From: Kitasatospora sp. SolWspMP-SS2h
GTDB taxonomy: Bacteria; Actinomycetota; Actinomycetes; Streptomycetales; Streptomycetaceae
Direction: 5' to 3'
Length of the DNA: 64,000 nt
Assembly: GCF_003259315.1 (NCBI RefSeq)
Contig: NZ_QLLT01000014.1
Location: 62,001-126,000 of the forward strand
Shown piece after piece: positions 39,744-49,036 of the stretch; positions within the stretch are counted from its first letter, which is position 1; every line of letters starts with the position of its first letter. The notes below the pieces were generated by a model. It was not told the origin of the DNA. It saw only the letters and a list, made by a program, of their open reading frames with translations, and made no database searches. The position numbers and the translations under genes were made by a program.

Positions 39744-42700
39744 CTACTCGTAGTCGCGGGCCGCCAGCAGCTCGTACGCCCGGTCGGGTTCGGTGAGGGC
39801 GGCCAGGACCTCGAAGCGGCGGTGCCACTGGTGGACGGACCAGGCCAGGCCGGCGGCGAGGCCCTCGGGGGTGGCGGCGTGCAGCAGGCCGGGGACGGGC
39901 GGGACGTCGAACTCGTCGTCCTCGTCGGCGGCTTCGGCCTCGTCGGGGTCGTAGGGCAGTTCGGGGGCGGTCGCGGCGGTGTCCCAGCGCCAGGCGACGC
40001 GGGCCTCCTCGCCGTCGGGGCCGACGACCAGGAGTTCGTCGTGCTCCTCGTAGACGGCGGGGCAGCCGGGCAGCAGTTCGCGGACCACCGCGGGGACGCG
40101 GTGCAGGGTGCCCTCGGAGAGCACCCGGCCGCCGGCCACCTCGCTGGCCAGCGAGACGTGCAGGCGCTCGGCCAGGGCCGGGGCGAGCAGCGGGTGGACG
40201 GGCAGCACGGCGTGGTCGTGGAGGAGTTCGACCAGGTCGGGGGCGTCGGCGACGACCGCGGTGGCGGCGTCCGCGATGACGGTGCGGTCGTCGCGGCGGC
40301 CGGTGGCGTCGTCCAGCGGGGCCAGCGCCCGGACCACGTCGAGCGGTTCGACGCGTTCGGCCGGGAGGGCGGCCAACAGGCTGTAGATGCCGTGCAGTTG
40401 GCGGTGGCTGACCTCGGAGAGCGGGTCGGTGAGGCGGTCGATCAGCTCGTCGGGGCCGTGCGGTTCGGCGAGCAGCGCGTTCAGCGTGGTGCGCACGCCG
40501 AGCGCGTGCAGGAACTGCGGGTCGAGCGTGGTGCGGGCCTCGTCGTAGAGGCCGCGCAGCAGCGGGTCGGCCCCGGCGGCGCGCAGGCCGGCCGGTTCGC
40601 GGCCGTCCAGGACGGGGTGGTCGCGCAGCCACCAGGCGGTGTACGGGGGCAGGTCGGTGTAGCTGCCGTCGGGCAGCAGGGTGCGCACCGGTACCACCAC
40701 GGCGTCCCGGTACGGGGGCCGGGCGAGCAGGGCGAGCGCCTCGGGCCAGGCGTCGTCGGCGACCAGGTCGAGGTCGCGGACGGCGAGCAGTTCGGCGGCG
40801 ACCGGCGGGACGCCCAACTCCCCGGCGTCGTCGGCGTGCAGGGCCTCCAGGGCGTCCTCGCACCACTCGGCGAGGCCGTCGGGGGCCTCGTCGATCAGGC
40901 CGGTGGGGCGGCCGCCGGCGGCCCGGTCGGCGGGGGCGGTGGGGTCGAGGCGCTCCAGGTCGTCGGGGTCGAGGACGACGTCCTCGGCGCGCACCAGGGC
41001 GAAGGCGGTGAGCGCGCCGGCCGCGGCGAGGACCTCGGGGCCCCAGCGCTCCAGCAGGTCCTCGTCGACGAAGGCGGCCTCGTCCTCGTCGACCAGGCGG
41101 GCCAGCGGGCTCCCGGGGAGCAGGAGTTCACCGGCCCGGGCGAGTTCGCCCTCGTCGTCGGGCAGGGCCAGGCGGGCCAGCCAGGGGTGCTCGCCGGGGG
41201 CGGGGGCGGCGGCCCGGACCAGGGCGAGGACGGCGTCGGCGAGGTCGACGGCGGCGTCGTAGTCGTCCTCGCCGACCTCCAGCGAGCGGGCGACGGCGGC
41301 CCGGACCTCGGGGGTGTCCAGGACGCCGGCCGGGGTGGCGGTGGCGGCGCCGAGCTTGGCGAGCAGCGGGTGGGCGGCGTCGGGGTGGGCCAGGCGCAGG
41401 TCGAGCAGGTCGAGCGCCTCGGCGAGCGCGCCGGGGTAGCCCTCGTAGCCGGCCCAGTCGGCGGCGTCGGAGGGCAGCAGGACGCGGCGCGGGCCGGTGA
41501 CCGTGCGGCCGTCGGCGAGCGGGACGGGCAGCGCGCCCAGTGACTCCGGGTCGGCCCCGGCCAGGGCCGCGTACAGGCCGCGCCACCAGGCGGGTTCGCG
41601 CTCCAGGCCGCCGAGCTGGTCGACCACCTCGGCGAGCGGGACGCGGCGCACCCGCAGGGTGCGCAGTTCGGTGCGGCGCTCCAGGCCGGCCGGGAGCAGG
41701 CCGGGGAAGATCGGGGCGAGCGCCTCGACCACCTCGTGGTCGGCGCCCTCCAGCAGGACGGCGTCGCGCGGGCGCAGCGCGGGGGTGCCCGCCTCGGTGC
41801 CGGGCGGGTGCGGCAGGAAGGGCGTCTCGGGCAGCCGTTCCAGCACGGCGGTGCGTAGCGCGCTGTCCAGGGCGCCCTGGCCGAGCGGGGCGGGGACGAG
41901 GTCCAGCGAGCCCGGGTCGGCGCCGCGGGCGCGCAGCAGTTCGGCGTAGGCGTCGGCGGCGCGCTCGGTGAGGAAGTCGGTGAGCGGGCCGGGCGCGACG
42001 TGCCGCCGGGTCGGGTCGAGCGGGTAGGAGGCGATCAGCAGGGCGGGCAGGCCGAGCGGTTCGTCGCTGGGGGTGGGCGCGTGCACCACGGCGGCGGTGC
42101 CCGGGCGCTGCGGGCGGCCCCGCTCGTCGACCGGGACGGCCCAGGTGAGCGTCCAGTACGGGCGGGCGCGTTCCTCGGTGGTGCGGTCGGCCAGCAGTTC
42201 GGGGGCGGCGGTGCCGGCGGCGCTGACGGTCTGCCAGGTGGTGCTGCGCTCCCCGTCGGTGACGGTGACGGCGGGCAGTTGCTCGGGGTGCGGCGGGTGC
42301 GCGGTGCGGGTCAGGGTGCGCACGCCCTCCGCGGTGTCGACCACCACCTCGGCGAGGCCGGGCAGGGTCAGCAGCAGGGCGTCGTCGATCCCGGCGAGCA
42401 GGCGGCGGGTGAGGTCCTCGGCGGCGGCGTCGCGCAGCGGCAGGACGACCACGGTGTCGTAGCCCGCGGGGGGCTCGCCCTCGGCCGCGAACGGCACCCG
42501 GAGCACCGGCAGGTGGCCCTCGCGGCGGGTCAACTCCTCGGTGAGCTGCGGGATTCCGGCGACCAGCGCGCGGGCGTCGGTGAGCGACCAGCGCACCCCG
42601 CCGGGGTGGCCGAGCACGGCGGGTTCGTCGCTGACGGCCAGCACGGCGGCGAAGCCGACGCCGAACCGGCCGACCACCTCCCGCTCGTCCCCGCGCTTGG

Positions 42701-43031
42701 CGGAGGCCCGCAGGGTGGAGAGCGACTCGACCGCGGCGGCGTCCAGCGGGGCGCCGGTGTTGGCGGCGGCCAGCACGCCGTCGCGCAGGGTCAGCCGGAG
42801 CCGGCCGGTGACTCCGGCCCGGGCGGCCGCGTCGGCGGCGTTCTGGGCGAGTTCGACGATCAGCCGGTCCCGGTAGCCGCCGAGCGCCAGCTCCTCCTCG
42901 GCGTTGGCGTCCTCCCGGAACCGGGCGGGCGCGGCCGTCCAGGCCGCGAGCACGGTGTGCCGCAGCCGGGCCGTGTCGAAGACGTCCGATTCCTCGGGGG
43001 ACGCCGCGCTGCCGATGATCCGAGACTCCAC
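39744..43031 (-). CDS. sacsin-like ATP-binding protein
   Basis: A 1095-residue protein from a GTG at 43031 (VESRIIGSAASPEESDVFDTARLRHTVLAAW). Residues 30-150 are an Hsp90-like GHKL domain: GGYRDRLIVELAQNAADAAARAG (N box), LAAANTGAPLDAAAVESLSTLRASAKRGDE and VVGRFGVGFAAVLAVSDEPAVL (G2). The long remainder is acidic and helical, with LDLRLAHPDAAHP and YTDLPPYTAWWLRDHPVL but no known domain. The final acidic stretch (DEAEAADEDDEFD) precedes a Trp/His-rich end. Sacsin-N proteins are thought to be chaperone-like ATPases. It has no obvious partner. Alternative starts lie up to 33 codons upstream. Confidence 0.85.
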   Translation of the reverse strand: MESRIIGSAASPEESDVFDTARLRHTVLAAWTAAPARFREDANAEEELALGGYRDRLIVELAQNAADAAARAGVTGRLRLTLRDGVLAAANTGAPLDAAAVESLSTLRASAKRGDEREVVGRFGVGFAAVLAVSDEPAVLGHPGGVRWSLTDARALVAGIPQLTEELTRREGHLPVLRVPFAAEGEPPAGYDTVVVLPLRDAAAEDLTRRLLAGIDDALLLTLPGLAEVVVDTAEGVRTLTRTAHPPHPEQLPAVTVTDGERSTTWQTVSAAGTAAPELLADRTTEERARPYWTLTWAVPVDERGRPQRPGTAAVVHAPTPSDEPLGLPALLIASYPLDPTRRHVAPGPLTDFLTERAADAYAELLRARGADPGSLDLVPAPLGQGALDSALRTAVLERLPETPFLPHPPGTEAGTPALRPRDAVLLEGADHEVVEALAPIFPGLLPAGLERRTELRTLRVRRVPLAEVVDQLGGLEREPAWWRGLYAALAGADPESLGALPVPLADGRTVTGPRRVLLPSDAADWAGYEGYPGALAEALDLLDLRLAHPDAAHPLLAKLGAATATPAGVLDTPEVRAAVARSLEVGEDDYDAAVDLADAVLALVRAAAPAPGEHPWLARLALPDDEGELARAGELLLPGSPLARLVDEDEAAFVDEDLLERWGPEVLAAAGALTAFALVRAEDVVLDPDDLERLDPTAPADRAAGGRPTGLIDEAPDGLAEWCEDALEALHADDAGELGVPPVAAELLAVRDLDLVADDAWPEALALLARPPYRDAVVVPVRTLLPDGSYTDLPPYTAWWLRDHPVLDGREPAGLRAAGADPLLRGLYDEARTTLDPQFLHALGVRTTLNALLAEPHGPDELIDRLTDPLSEVSHRQLHGIYSLLAALPAERVEPLDVVRALAPLDDATGRRDDRTVIADAATAVVADAPDLVELLHDHAVLPVHPLLAPALAERLHVSLASEVAGGRVLSEGTLHRVPAVVRELLPGCPAVYEEHDELLVVGPDGEEARVAWRWDTAATAPELPYDPDEAEAADEDDEFDVPPVPGLLHAATPEGLAAGLAWSVHQWHRRFEVLAALTEPDRAYELLAARDYE

Positions 43032-43297
43032 GTGCCGAGCCGCCCTTCGTGTGGTCCGCGTACGAGTCGGCATTCTGCCAGTCGTCCCCGACGGCGCCGT
43101 ACGGGACGGACGCGCGGCCGGGACGCGCACGACGGGAGCGCGGGGAACGGCGGAACCGCGCGAACGGGCCCGCCCGCACCGCGAGGTGGCGCGGTGGCGT
43201 CAGGTCGTTCCCGTCGCCGCGGCCTCGCCGGCGTCCGTCCTCCGCCGCGCGCGGTTCGCCGCGCCCCGGTTCCGCCCGCCCCGTTCGGCGCGCGGCG

Positions 43298-44185
43298 TCA
43301 CGCGTGGCCGAGCTCCTCGGCGGGCGCGTCCGGTTCGACGGAGCCGGAGGCGCGGTCGGGGTGCAGCGGGAGGGGTTCGACGACCGTCTCGTCGAGGATC
43401 AGCTCGCTGGGGACGGGCGGGGCCGGCAGGACGGCGGCCTCGGAGTGCGCGCCGCAGCCGTAGGCGAGCGAGACGACCTGGCCGTCGGCCGGGCCGAACT
43501 CGTTGCCGCAGACGCCGAACGCCTGGCCGAGCGAGCCGCCGATCGGGACGAGGAAGCCGCAGGTGTCGCAGGAGGCGGGGGCGGACTGCGCCATCGGGGT
43601 CTGCGGGCCGTACGCGGTCTCCCAGCGCTCGGCGGCCTGGTGCAGGCCGTGCCGGGACAGCACCCGGGGGCGGACCAGGCCGAGTTCCTCGGCGATCGCG
43701 CCGATCTTGGCGCGGGCGGGCGCCGGCTGGATGTCCTCGGCCGGGGCGTCGTCCTCGGCAGCCTCGACGAGCACCGAGTTGGGGGCGGGCTCGTCCTCGC
43801 CGGTCCAGCCGGGTTCCAGCCGCAGGTCGTCGGCTCCGGTGGGGAGCAGGTCGCCGGGGCCGAGGTCGCCGGGGAGCAGGCGCTCGCTCCACGGCACCCA
43901 CTGCGGGGCGAGGACGGCGCCCTCGCCGGGCAGCAGGGCGACCTCGTCGAGGGTGACGTTCTTGGCCCGCGGGGCGCGGGCCACGGTGACCGCCCAGCGC
44001 CAGCCCCGGTAGGCCGGGTCGAGGCATTCGAAGGTGTGGGTGACGACGCGCTCGGCGTCCGCGCTCGCCTTCACGTGGGGGCCGACGACGGCCTCCCCGA
44101 CGCTGTCCACCACTGCCTGGCGGGCGAGGTCGACGGCCTCTGCACAGAGCCGGTCAGGGGTACGGCTTCGCATCGCAGCACTCAC
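43298..44185 (-). CDS. DUF3027 protein
   Basis: A 295-residue protein: RLCAEAVDLARQAVVDSVGEAVVGPHVKASADAERVVTHTFECLDPAYRGWRWAVTVARAPRAKNVTLDEVALLPGEGAV is the DUF3027 core. The C-terminal half includes SCDTCGFLVPIGGSLGQAFGVCGNEFGPADGQVVSLAYGCGAHSE, a four-cysteine zinc-ribbon-like motif. Actinobacterial and conserved; function unknown. The GTG at 44185 has GGGAGAG upstream. Divergent from an MFS gene, an arrangement usual in streptomycetes. Confidence 0.9.
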   Translation of the reverse strand: MSAAMRSRTPDRLCAEAVDLARQAVVDSVGEAVVGPHVKASADAERVVTHTFECLDPAYRGWRWAVTVARAPRAKNVTLDEVALLPGEGAVLAPQWVPWSERLLPGDLGPGDLLPTGADDLRLEPGWTGEDEPAPNSVLVEAAEDDAPAEDIQPAPARAKIGAIAEELGLVRPRVLSRHGLHQAAERWETAYGPQTPMAQSAPASCDTCGFLVPIGGSLGQAFGVCGNEFGPADGQVVSLAYGCGAHSEAAVLPAPPVPSELILDETVVEPLPLHPDRASGSVEPDAPAEELGHA

Positions 44186-44503
44186 GGCGTCGGTTCTCTC
44201 CCAGTCCTGTCATCCTGCGGTCCCGCGGCAGCACCCGGTGGGCGGGCCCGCGTCGGCTCCCGCTGCCACGTCTCGGGGGCGACCCCCGCGAGCACGGGGC
44301 CGGTCCATTCTGCTAGACCCGGGGGCGGTCCGTGGCCGGGCCGCGCCGCCCGGGTCGGCCGCCCCCCTGTGGGAGGCCGGGCATGCGCGTAGTGCAGGCT
44401 ACCCGCCGGTCGGTGGTGCAGCACAGTCCGGGCCGTGGGGACGGGCGCGCCGACGCCCGGACAATCACTCGTTAGGTCGGCGATTCTCGGGCAGGATGGG
44501 TGT
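44186..44503. other. divergent region DUF3027 / MFS
   Basis: 318 bases without a gene. GC-rich throughout; I see no hairpin or palindrome of note. AGGATGG before the GTG at 44504 serves the MFS gene. Confidence 0.4.
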
Positions 44504-46114
44504 GTGGCGGAGGAGAACCCGCTGCGGCACGGGCCGCGTCCCGAGCAGGCCGAGAGCCGTTCGGGGGCGTCCGCCGTGTCGCGGCAGCAACCCGTGGCCC
44601 CCGGTGAGCCGGAGGCCGATGCCCCCTGCCCGACGCCCCGTCAGCCGGGCCCGGACCTCTCGAAGGACCCCGGGCCCGCCGCGTGCGCCGACCGCACCGC
44701 CGGCGGGAGCACCCTCGCCGCGGAGACCGGCTCCGAGGACGTCGGTTCCGAGCACCCCGACCGGCCGACGGTGAAGGCCCGCGGCTTCTGGGCCCGCGGC
44801 GCGTCCGCGGTGGGCGCCCGCACCGGCCGGGTGGTGAACGGGACGGGCCGGCGGATCCGGCGGGCGACCTCGGCGGAGGGCGCCGGCGAGTCCGGCCTGG
44901 CGAAGCTGATCGAACTGCACGCGCTGAACTCGTTCGGCGACATGCTGATCACGGTGGCGCTGGCGTCCACCATCTTCTTCTCGGTGCCGACCGGCGAGGC
45001 CCGCGGCCGGGTCGCGCTGTACCTGCTGATCACGATGGCCCCGTTCGCGCTGCTCGCCCCGGTGATCGGCCCGCTGCTGGACCGGCTGCCCAACGGCCGC
45101 CGTTCCGCGATGGCGATGTCGATGCTGGCCCGGGCGGCGCTGGCCTGGGTGATGGCGGGGGTGGTGACCGGCGGGGGGCTGGCGCTGTACCCGGAGGCGC
45201 TGGGCGTGCTGGTCGCGTCGAAGGCGTACGGGGTGGTGCGCAGCGTGGTGGTGCCGCGGCTGCTGCCCGCCCAGCTGTCGCTGGTGAAGGCGAACTCGCG
45301 GGTGACGCTGGCGGGTCTGCTGACCACGCTGGTGGCCGGCGGGGTGGGCGGGCTGCTCCAGCTGCTCGGGCCGGGGTGGCCGCTGCGCGGGGCGTTCGTG
45401 GTGTTCGTGATCGGCACCCTGATGGCCTTCCACCTGCCGCACCAGGTGGATTCGGCGCGGGGCGAGCAGCGGGCGCAGCTGCTGGCCGGGCCGCAGGAGG
45501 AGCCGCGGCCGAAGGGCGTGCTGCGGGCGGTCGGCCCGTCGGTGGTGATGGCGCTGCGCGGGGTGGCGGCGCTGCGCTGGCTGGTCGGGTTCCTGGTGAT
45601 GTTCCTGGCGTTCCTGATCCGCAAGGACCCGCCGGGCGGCCTGCCCGGGACGGTGGCGCTGGGGCTGGTCGCGGCGGCGGCCGGGCTGGGCAACGCGCTG
45701 GGGTCGGTGCTGGGGTCGTGGCTGCGCACCCGCGGCTCGGAGGTGACGGTGACGGCGGTGCTGGCGCTGGCGACGGCGGCGGCGGGCGCGTCGGCGCTCT
45801 GGTACGGGGCGGTGACGGTGACGGTGGTGGCGGCCGTCGCGGGGATGTCGGCCTCGCTGGGCAAGCTGGCGCTGGACGCGCTGATCCAGCGGGACGTGCC
45901 GGAGGCGGTGCGGACCTCGGCGTTCGCCCGTTCCGAGACGGCGTTGCAGCTGAGCTGGGTGGCGGGCGGCGCGGTGGGCATCTCGCTGCCGCTGAACCCG
46001 GTGCTGGGGCTGACGGTGGCGGCGGCGGTGATGACGCTGATGCTGCTGTGGACGTTCCGCTCGCTGCTGCGGGTCGGGTCGCACCGGTCGGCGGCCCGGC
46101 CCCGGGTGGCCTGA
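44504..46114 (+). CDS. MFS-type membrane transporter with disordered N-tail
   Basis: A 536-residue protein from a GTG at 44504 (VAEENPLRHGPRPEQAE). The first 130 residues are disordered and contain a basic stretch (TGRRIRRATS). The transporter body begins LIELHALNSFGDMLITVALASTIFF, with RGRVALYLLITMAPFALLAPVIGPLLDRLPNGRRSAMAMSMLARAAL (motif-A-like) and VRSVVVPRLLPAQLSLVKANSRVTLAGLLTT. About 11-12 transmembrane helices. The substrate is unknown. The gene is conserved beside DUF3027 in streptomycetes. Confidence 0.87.
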   Translation: MAEENPLRHGPRPEQAESRSGASAVSRQQPVAPGEPEADAPCPTPRQPGPDLSKDPGPAACADRTAGGSTLAAETGSEDVGSEHPDRPTVKARGFWARGASAVGARTGRVVNGTGRRIRRATSAEGAGESGLAKLIELHALNSFGDMLITVALASTIFFSVPTGEARGRVALYLLITMAPFALLAPVIGPLLDRLPNGRRSAMAMSMLARAALAWVMAGVVTGGGLALYPEALGVLVASKAYGVVRSVVVPRLLPAQLSLVKANSRVTLAGLLTTLVAGGVGGLLQLLGPGWPLRGAFVVFVIGTLMAFHLPHQVDSARGEQRAQLLAGPQEEPRPKGVLRAVGPSVVMALRGVAALRWLVGFLVMFLAFLIRKDPPGGLPGTVALGLVAAAAGLGNALGSVLGSWLRTRGSEVTVTAVLALATAAAGASALWYGAVTVTVVAAVAGMSASLGKLALDALIQRDVPEAVRTSAFARSETALQLSWVAGGAVGISLPLNPVLGLTVAAAVMTLMLLWTFRSLLRVGSHRSAARPRVA

Positions 46115-46225
46115 GCGGCGGGCCGGCGGCCCGGCCCGGCCTCCCGGCGGTGCGCGGCGCGCCAGCGCACGGCCCAACCTCGGGCGACTCGGGCACCCCG
46201 GCGTCATGTGATCACGGAAGGCGAG

Positions 46226-46231
46226 TAGCCT
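46226..46231 (+). promoter_or_regulatory. −10 box of leaderless DUF2771 gene
   Basis: TAGCCT lies 7 nt before the ATG at 46239. Confidence 0.45.
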
Positions 46232-46238
46232 CTTGCGC

Positions 46239-46775
46239 ATGAGCCTCAGCACCCGTGCCATCGCCGGTATCGCCGGCGTCGTCGTCGTCGGCGCCGCCTC
46301 CCTCGGTACCGGTATCTACTGGGCGAACGACGCCGGCAAGCCCCGTGAGAACGTGGCGACGATGGTCGTCGGCACCTCGACCACCACCGCCGCCCCCTTC
46401 TGCTACAACGACGGCAAGCCGCTCGACGAGGACTACCTCACCAAGTGCCTGTCGGACATCAAGCAGGCCCGCAAGGACGACAAGCTGCCGAAGCTGGACG
46501 TCCGCGCGAGCGACCGGATCGGCGTCGGCGTGCCCAGGGAGCTGGCCGACAAGGGCTGGTTCGCGCTGACCAACGGCGGCTCCAGCGGCCAGGTGCCGCT
46601 GGCCGGCGGCGCCGAGGGCGAGGTCCTCACCGGGGTGACCTACTCGGGTTCGAAGAGCGCCGGCGCCCTGATGTCGAGCAACGACGTCACCTCGGTGACG
46701 GTGGTCTCGCAGGACAAGGCGTCCCAGGAGTACTACGCGGTCTGGGCCTTCGACCTGGACAACAAGAGCAGCTGA
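46239..46775 (+). CDS. DUF2771-like exported protein
   Basis: A 178-residue protein: MSLSTRAIAGIAGVVVVGAASLGTGIYWANDAG is an N-terminal signal or anchor segment without a lipobox. The exported part reads ENVATMVVGTSTTTAAPFCYNDGKPLDEDYLTKCLSDIKQ, a Cys pair probably forming a disulfide, then VRASDRIGVGVPRELADKGWFALTNGG. This pattern fits DUF2771, an actinobacterial family of unknown function. It lies 11 bp before mqnB, so the three genes 46239-48320 could be co-transcribed. Confidence 0.75.
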   Translation: MSLSTRAIAGIAGVVVVGAASLGTGIYWANDAGKPRENVATMVVGTSTTTAAPFCYNDGKPLDEDYLTKCLSDIKQARKDDKLPKLDVRASDRIGVGVPRELADKGWFALTNGGSSGQVPLAGGAEGEVLTGVTYSGSKSAGALMSSNDVTSVTVVSQDKASQEYYAVWAFDLDNKSS

Positions 46776-46786
46776 ACCGCCGGTCG

Positions 46787-47467
46787 ATGACCGCTGAGCG
46801 CACCGACGAGCAGCCCGGCCCCGCCGCCGGGCTGCTCGTCGTCGTCGCCGTGGAGGCGGAGGCCGAGGCGGTGCGGCGCGGGCTCGGACCGGGCTCGGGG
46901 ACCGTGGTGCTGGCGGCCGGGGTCGGCCCGGCGGCCGCGGCGGCGGGCACGGCGGCGGCGCTGGCCCGCGGCCGGTACCGGCTGGTGCTGTCGGCGGGCA
47001 TCGCGGGCGGGTTCGCGCCCGGGGCGCCGGTCGGGTCGCTGGTGGTGGCGGACGCCGTGCTGGCGGCCGACCTGGGCGCCGAGACGCCGGACGGCTTCGC
47101 GGACGTCACCGAGCTGGGCTTCGGCACCGTCCGGCACCCGGTGCCGCCCGCGCTGGTGGCGGCGCTGGCCGGGGCCACCGGCGGGGCGGTCGGCGAGGTG
47201 CTGACGGTGTCCACGGTGACCGGCTCGGCCGAGCGGGCCGCCGCGCTGAGGGGGCGCCACCCGCGGGCGCTGGCCGAGGCGATGGAGGGTTTCGGGGTGG
47301 CCGAGGCGGCCGCCCGGTCCGGGCTCGCGGCCGGTGAGCTGCGGGCCGTGTCCAACGCCGTCGGGCCGCGCGACCGCGCGGCCTGGCGGATCGGCGAGGC
47401 GCTGGCGGCCCTGGAGCGGGCCTTCGCGGCGCTGCCGCCGCTGTCCCGTCTGCTCCAGGAGGTCTGA
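46787..47467 (+). CDS. mqnB: futalosine hydrolase
   Basis: A 226-residue nucleosidase of the PNP/UDP family removing hypoxanthine from futalosine in the alternative menaquinone pathway. GLLVVVAVEAEAEAVRRGLGPG is the first strand-helix. LVLSAGIAGGFAPGAPVGSLVVADAVLAADLGAETPDGF and the specificity region AEAMEGFGVAEAAARSGLAAGELRAVSNAVGPRDRAAW (Glu-Gly, Ser-Asn-Asp/Gly-type active site) mark MqnB. Complete. One base separates its stop from the mqnD start. Confidence 0.95.
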   Translation: MTAERTDEQPGPAAGLLVVVAVEAEAEAVRRGLGPGSGTVVLAAGVGPAAAAAGTAAALARGRYRLVLSAGIAGGFAPGAPVGSLVVADAVLAADLGAETPDGFADVTELGFGTVRHPVPPALVAALAGATGGAVGEVLTVSTVTGSAERAAALRGRHPRALAEAMEGFGVAEAAARSGLAAGELRAVSNAVGPRDRAAWRIGEALAALERAFAALPPLSRLLQEV

Positions 47468-47468
47468 G

Positions 47469-48320
47469 ATGGCCGAGCCGCTCACCGTCGCGTACTCGCC
47501 CTGCCCGAACGACACGTTCGTCTTCCACGCCTGGGCGCACGGCCTGGTGCCGGGCGCGGACGCGCCCGAGGTGCGGTTCGCGGACATCGACGTCACCAAC
47601 GGGCTGGCCGAGCGCGGCGAGCTGGACGTCCTGAAGATCTCCTACGGGCAGCTGCCCTGGGTGCTGGACGAGTACGCGCTGCTGCCGTGCGGCGGGGCGC
47701 TGGGCCGGGGCTGCGGGCCGCTGGTGCTGACGGCCGGTCCGCTGGAGGCGGCGGCGCTGGCCGGGCGGCGGGTGGCGGTGCCCAGCGAGCGCTCCACGGC
47801 GTACCTGCTGTTCCGGCTGTGGGCGGCCGGGGCGGTGCCGGGCGGGTTCGGTGAGATCGTGGTGCTGCCGTTCCACGAGATCATGCCGGCCGTCCGGGCC
47901 GGGGAGGTGGACGCCGGACTGGTGATCCACGAGGCCCGGTTCACGTACCAGGAGTACGGCCTGCACCGCCTGGCCGACATGGGCGAGGCGTGGGAGGCGG
48001 CCACCGGGCTGCCGATCCCGCTGGGCGCGATCGTGGCCCGCCGCTCGCTGGGCGCCGAGCGGCTGCGCGAACTGGCCGACACCGTACGGGCGTCGGTGCG
48101 CGCGGCCTGGGCGGACCCGGCGGCGTCCCGGGCGTACGTGCTGGCGCACGCCCAGGAGATGGACCCGGCCGTCGCCGAGCAGCACATCGGGCTGTACGTC
48201 AACGAGTTCACCGCGGACCTCGGCGAGGAGGGCTACGCGGCGGTGCGCGGCCTGCTCACCCGGGCCGCCGGGCAGGGACTCGTCCCCGCCGTCGACCCGG
48301 GCGCGCTGGCCTTCCCCTGA
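47469..48320 (+). CDS. mqnD: 1,4-dihydroxy-6-naphthoate synthase
   Basis: A 283-residue enzyme converting cyclic dehypoxanthinyl futalosine to 1,4-dihydroxy-6-naphthoate in the futalosine menaquinone route. The periplasmic-binding-protein-like fold shows VAYSPCPNDTFVFHAWAHG, EVRFADIDVTNGLAERGELDVLKISYGQLPWVLDEYALLPCGGALGRGCGPL and AGEVDAGLVIHEARFTYQEYGLHRLADMGEAWE; His in VIHE is the reported catalytic residue. It immediately follows mqnB. The other pathway genes (mqnA, mqnC) are not in this window. Confidence 0.96.
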   Translation: MAEPLTVAYSPCPNDTFVFHAWAHGLVPGADAPEVRFADIDVTNGLAERGELDVLKISYGQLPWVLDEYALLPCGGALGRGCGPLVLTAGPLEAAALAGRRVAVPSERSTAYLLFRLWAAGAVPGGFGEIVVLPFHEIMPAVRAGEVDAGLVIHEARFTYQEYGLHRLADMGEAWEAATGLPIPLGAIVARRSLGAERLRELADTVRASVRAAWADPAASRAYVLAHAQEMDPAVAEQHIGLYVNEFTADLGEEGYAAVRGLLTRAAGQGLVPAVDPGALAFP

Positions 48321-48327
48321 GCCCGGG

Positions 48328-48711
48328 TCAGACGTCGAACTGGTCGGCGATGGCGCGCAGCACCATGGCGATCTTCTGGCCCTCCGGCTTGCTCGGGTAG
48401 CGGCCGCGCTGCAGGCCCGGCAGCACGCTGTCCAGCTTGGTGATCAGGTCCTGGACGATCGGGGCCATGTCGTCGGCGCTCTTGCGCTGGGCGGCGGCCA
48501 CCGAGGGCAGCGCGTCCAGCAGCGTCACGCTCATCGCCTGGTCGCCGCGGTGGCCCGCGGCGATGCCGAACTCGACCCGCTGGCCCGGCCGCAGCGTGGT
48601 GACGCCCGCGGGCAGCGCCTTGGTGTGGACGAAGACCTCGCCGCCGTCGTCGCGCGACAGGAAGCCGTAGCCCTTCGTCTCGTTGAACCACTTGACCTGG
48701 CCGGTGGGCAT
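48328..48711 (-). CDS. cold-shock-domain protein with C-terminal extension
   Basis: A 127-residue protein: MPTGQVKWFNETKGYGFLSRDDGGEVFVHTKALP has both RNA-binding motifs (KGYGFL, VFVHT) of a cold-shock domain, residues 1-66. The extension (QRKSADDMAPIVQDLITKLDSVLPGLQRGRYPSKPEGQKIAMVLRAIADQFDV) is conserved in streptomycete proteins of this subtype. It would bind single-stranded RNA or DNA. Ends 7 bp from mqnD, convergently. Confidence 0.92.
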   Translation of the reverse strand: MPTGQVKWFNETKGYGFLSRDDGGEVFVHTKALPAGVTTLRPGQRVEFGIAAGHRGDQAMSVTLLDALPSVAAAQRKSADDMAPIVQDLITKLDSVLPGLQRGRYPSKPEGQKIAMVLRAIADQFDV

Positions 48712-49036
48712 CTCGAACAGTCCTCGGTATCGGGTGCGTGCGGCCCCCGTCGGGCCGCGGGTGGATGTGCGGCGGGCGCCCTGGGCGGGCGGCCGGTTTC
48801 GCTCAGTCGAGCAATGATCCCTCAGCGTTCACCGGAACGGCGACGGGATTCCGGACCGGGGTGCGGCCGTGCCCCGCGTCTGCTGCGCCCTCCACTGGCT
48901 CACACCCCCGATCGCTGCCGGGCGGGCGTTCGTGGACCATCCGTCGGGTCCGCCCGCGCGATGGCTGCATACCCGGGGCCGGCGCGGGTCGAAACTCCTT
49001 GCGCGCACGGAGTTGCGCGCTGTGACGCCGGGCCGG
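48712..49036. other. upstream region of the cold-shock-domain gene
   Basis: 325 bases between two minus-strand genes. It should hold the promoter and, as in other cold-shock genes, possibly a long 5' leader. The section 48800-48860 (GAGCAATGATCCCTCAGCG) is AT-richer. No conserved leader motif is recognised. Confidence 0.4.
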
